DNA from: Vitrella brassicaformis
Lineage: Eukaryota > Sar > Vitrellaceae
DNA: 45,706 nucleotides
Direction of reading: 5' to 3'
Assembly: GCA_001179505.1 (NCBI GenBank)
Contig: CDMY01000759.1
Location: forward strand, 186,919-232,624
The notes beneath the pieces were generated by a model that saw only the letters and a program-made list of their open reading frames with translations, was not told the origin of the DNA and searched no databases. Below, in pieces: positions 42,386 to 45,706 of the stretch. How positions within the stretch are numbered: position 1 is the first letter of the stretch; each line of letters opens with the position of its first letter. Made by a program: the position numbers and the translations under genes.

Positions 42386-45300
42386 ATGGCCAACACGATC
42401 GTGGATTTCGCCTCCCGCGTGTGGAAGCACCTGCTGAACCGCGGCTTTGACTTCTTCACGGCTCCCGAGCTGGAGCACAACGTGGCCTGGCTGGTGCAGA
42501 AGGCGCTGGACGCCGCCACCCTGGTGCAGGAGTCGGGGTGGCAGTGGCAGACCATCACACTCACTCTCGTGACGCTCGTCGTCGTGAGCATCCTCTTTGC
42601 TCTGGTCTTCTGGCGGCACCGGGCGCTGTACTATAACCAGTTCTGGGGACTTGCCAGGGCCGTCCATCAGTGGAAGTAAATAGTACGCACACACACACAC
42701 ACACCCCTGCTCACATAGAGGGAGAATCGGTGTGTGTGACTGTCTGGCGCCTTGTTGGTTGTGTTGTGTCATGGTCCTTCCTTGCTGCAGCGTGTTCTCA
42801 ACGTCGTCTCAGCCCAAGTACTGCAATGTTTGCCGCCGGCTGATCAGCGGCTTCTGGATCTTCCGCAACACCGGCTGGGAGTGCCAAGTCTGCGGACGGT
42901 GCGCACACCACAACTGCATCGCTGGTACACACGCACACACAACCACGTGGGGGCACACTCAACCCAGCCGCCCACCCCAGCCATGCACTCACTGCATTGT
43001 GTCTGTCTGTTCTGTAGACTGCGAGAAGTTCCACTGCAAGACGCCCTGTCTGCACACGCCTCTCCGCCACGTGTGGGTGGAGGGCAACCTCGCCACCGAC
43101 AGCGTCTGTGCCGTGTGCGGCATCATCTGCTCGTCGAGCTTTGCGCTGAGGGGCCTGCGGTGCCTGTGGTGCAACAGGACCATTCACGAGGAGTGCAAGG
43201 GACAGGCCGACGAGTACTGTGACCTCGGGAGGTTCTGGCGCATCATGCTGCCCCCAAATGCCGTCCGCTTGGCGCCCAGTACGAGCAGCAGTGCCAGGAT
43301 GTCTGGGGCGCTCGAGAGCTCGTCAAAGTGAGCTGAGCTTTGCCTTTGAACCTTCAGGCAGACACACACACTTACACACGCACACGTGGGGCGTATACAG
43401 AGGATGGATCATGCAGAATGGCTGGCTGACGTGTGTGTCGTGTGTGTTATGTGTAGGTATATGGAGAAGATGGGGACGCAGCTGAAGGAGAGCCTGAAGG
43501 AGGTGCAGGAGGCCATGAGCACCGGGCTCAAGGAAGGCATCAAAGAGGTGTGTACTTTCTCCGTGCAGACGGACAGAGGGAGGGAGGGAAGGGGAGTGAA
43601 ACACCACACCCACAACCGTGTGTGTGTGTGCATTCATTTGTGTGTGCAATCAGGTGTCCCAGGGGATGAAGCGCATCAACGAGGCCATCAGGAAGCGGTT
43701 CAAGCGGAAGCAGAAGAAAGGCCGAATACGAGACGGCAACAACCAGAACGTCCCCACACCGCCATCCGGGTGGGTAGTGAGCACACTTACACACACATCC
43801 AGGCCAGGTGTCTATTCTATGCGATGTCCAATCCACCTCTCTCGTGTGTCCATGTGATGTGTGTTGATTTGATCTCCCTGTGGCCCCACAGTGACAGCCC
43901 CCTGATGCCGACCGCCGAGAGCGGCGACTCCTCCCCCACCAGCAGCACCATCAGACAGAGATCTCAGTCCATTCCCTCTGGGTGGATACTGTCCACACCC
44001 ACAATGCACCGTACCCGCCATCCACACACACTCACTCATGTGTGTGTGTCATTATCCGTCAGCATGCCGTCCGATGACGACCCCTCGCGCATCGCCAGGC
44101 GGCCCTCGAGCGACGCTGCCGCGCTCATCACCGACTCCACAGCCACTGGAGCGTCGCGCCCACGAGCCGCCACAACCAACAGCACCGAAAGAGGCGGCGG
44201 CGGCAAAGGTACCTGACCTGAATGCCCACGATGAGCACGGGAAGGCCAGATAGAAGTGTGTGTGTGCAGGTGGTGGTCGGCCGTCGTCCGTGTTGAAGGG
44301 CACCCCCAGCCGGCCGGCAGAGGGGTCGGGTGCCGTGGGCTGGTTCGCTCAAGGGAAGAGCGGGGCGCCCAGGGAAAGAGACAAAGACAGACAGAGGGAG
44401 GACCACGACGTCGAGACCACCACTGGTAGGTACCCACACACCCACTCGCCCAGACACCCATCCCTCTCTCTCTCTCTCTCTGCCCGTGTCTGTCTGTTTC
44501 TCTGTGTGCCCACCACCAGGTCACTCCAACAGCTCTGGCAGCCCAGCATGGAGCACAGAGGAGCCGAGGGAGGCCACGTCGGCCACACAGCCACACCCGG
44601 CACAGCAGCACCGGCCCCCACCGGTGAGCATCAGCAGTGGGGCTGGGCAGCCCGACCAAGAGCAGCGTGGCAAGGGCTCGAGCGAGCCGACGACACCTTC
44701 TGTGCCTCCATCACAGACGCAGCAACGAGGTGCGCACTCGGTGGTGTGTGTCTGTCTGTCTGCAGCACATGTGTGTGCGTGTGTACAGCTTCGTGTATGT
44801 GTGTGTGTGTGTGCGGTTAGCTGCGGGTGCGTCCGAGCCTGTGTCGGCATCGTCAAGCAGTGTAGAGACCAAGAAGAAGAAACAAAAGATGATCGAGCTC
44901 GCCAAGAGCCTACCGGTGAGTCAGTCAGTCAGTGAGGCAATGCGGTGTTTTGTTTTTTTGTCTGTTGATGGGATGGCTCTGTGTGTGTGTGTGTCTGTCG
45001 GTCAGGCCAAGGCCAACGTGTGGGAGATCGACGCGAGCGCCGTGCCGCCCTCTGTCACACCTGTGCTCGTGTTTGTCAACGCGAAAAGGTCAACACACAC
45101 ACACACACTTACACACAGAGCAATCAGACAGATAGCCATGTGTGCGTGCGTGTGTGTGTGTGTGCGCATGCAGTGGTGGCCAGCTGGGCGCGTCGCTGCT
45201 CAGCGAATTTTTCCGGCTCCTCAACCCAGTCCAGGTAGCTACACACACACACGCACACCCTTGCACACTGTGCATGTGTGTGTTTGGCTGTCGGTGTGTC

Positions 45301-45706
45301 TGTCTCTCTCTCGGTGTGGATGGCTGCGGTGCAGGTGGTCGACATCCAGGCGGAGCGCGGCCCGCAGCGGGCACTGCTGCAGTTCAAGCCGCTGGCCGAC
45401 GCCAACCAGCTCAAGATCATTGTCTGTGGGTACGTCGGTCGGGACACAGGCGTCAAAGTGTGCTTGTGTGCATGTGTGTATGTGTGTATGTGTGTATGTG
45501 TGTGTGGGGGGGTGCCTTGAGCGATGCAGTGGTGACGGGACGATTGGCTGGGTGATGGACGAGATGCTCAAGCTCTACGGCAACTCGCCCGAGAGGCACG
45601 TCCCCGTCGCGGTGCTGCCTCTGGTATGGTTGGCAGACGCTCATCATGCACAGTCTGACACACACGCTCATACTCATGTGTGTGTGTTTGTGTGTGTGGG
45701 GGGGGG
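42386..45706 (+). CDS. Diacylglycerol kinase (epsilon-like, membrane-anchored), 3' end missing
   Basis: Fourteen exons are visible, in phase from 42386 to 45623 (657 codons). Residues 55-80 form a membrane helix (TLTLVTLVVVSILFALVFW). Two C1 zinc-finger domains follow: CNVCRRLISGFWIFRNTGWECQVC, and HVWVEGNLATDSVCAVC with CLWCNRTIHEECKG. The order and spacing match animal DGK epsilon, including LGRFWRIMLPP after the second C1. A linker of about 330 residues contains an amphipathic stretch (KESLKEVQEAMSTGLKEGIKE), then a basic run (KRFKRKQKKGRIR) and Ser/Pro-rich sequence. The catalytic domain begins PVLVFVNAKSGGQLGASLL, with LLNPVQVVDI and the ATP-binding IIVCGGDGTIGWVMDEML. The frame ends at VPVAVLPL/gt; the GTGND exon lies off the scaffold. 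The enzyme phosphorylates diacylglycerol to phosphatidic acid. Splice sites follow the CA-start, TG-end pattern strongly. Confidence 0.9.
45698..45706. repeat. Poly-G run at right scaffold end
   Basis: Nine G residues follow a TG repeat inside the last intron. Confidence 0.9.

Overview
The window looks like a complete 45.7 kb nuclear scaffold of a photosynthetic alveolate with a complex, red-derived plastid. A chromerid close to Vitrella brassicaformis is my best guess, inferred from gene content and not from any database match. The evidence is a nuclear psaL whose bipartite presequence ends in FVP, a plastid-type FtsY, a plastid-type site-2 protease, an LCCL-domain protein of the family best known from apicomplexans, and very many short introns (about 50-130 nt) carrying CA and TG repeats. 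Both ends are poly-G runs, and both terminal genes are cut off, so these look like assembly breaks.

Layout, left to right. 1-5826 (-): a secreted protein with two glycoside hydrolase family 1 (GH1) domains; the first is catalytically degenerate and carries an inserted PAN/Apple domain. 6055-7114 (+): an RNase H fold with its active site eroded. 7665-12378 (-): an Fn2/coiled-coil/PA14/discoidin-like/LCCL protein resembling apicomplexan FNPA/CCp5. 12660-13973 (-) and 14189-16107 (+): a divergent pair, uroporphyrinogen-III methyltransferase and a plastid-targeted site-2 protease. 16801-17799 (+): a ubiquitin-like protein with an internal Gly-Gly. 18235-20029 (+): an inverted, rearranged partial copy of the LCCL gene containing a 300-N gap. 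20625-23823 (-): a dual-specificity phosphatase with a long modular tail. 24365-29796 (+): an ELG1/ATAD5-type clamp-loader large subunit. 29968-30591 (+): a small secreted protein. 31188-33147 (+): a divergent mitochondrial carrier. 33574-35130 (-) and 35369-37512 (+): plastid FtsY (intronless) and KRR1. 37899-38921 (-): unknown. 39367-40358 (+): psaL. 40856-42157 (-): MgtC-like membrane protein. 42386 to the end (+): diacylglycerol kinase.

The genes do not form one pathway; this is a compact eukaryotic gene neighbourhood. Several are linked by plastid biology (psaL, FtsY, site-2 protease, and the tetrapyrrole branch enzyme). Divergent pairs are separated by only about 215-240 bp. The strongest unexplained signals are an oriented promoter motif AAGCTCGCAG upstream of at least six genes, introns that start CA-rich and end TG-rich so that their two ends are complementary, recurrent GC-AG introns, and the LCCL gene copy rebuilt through intron-to-intron joins with a 27-bp templated insertion. 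Exon boundaries were derived by eye from splice sites and reading-frame continuity; no search was run.
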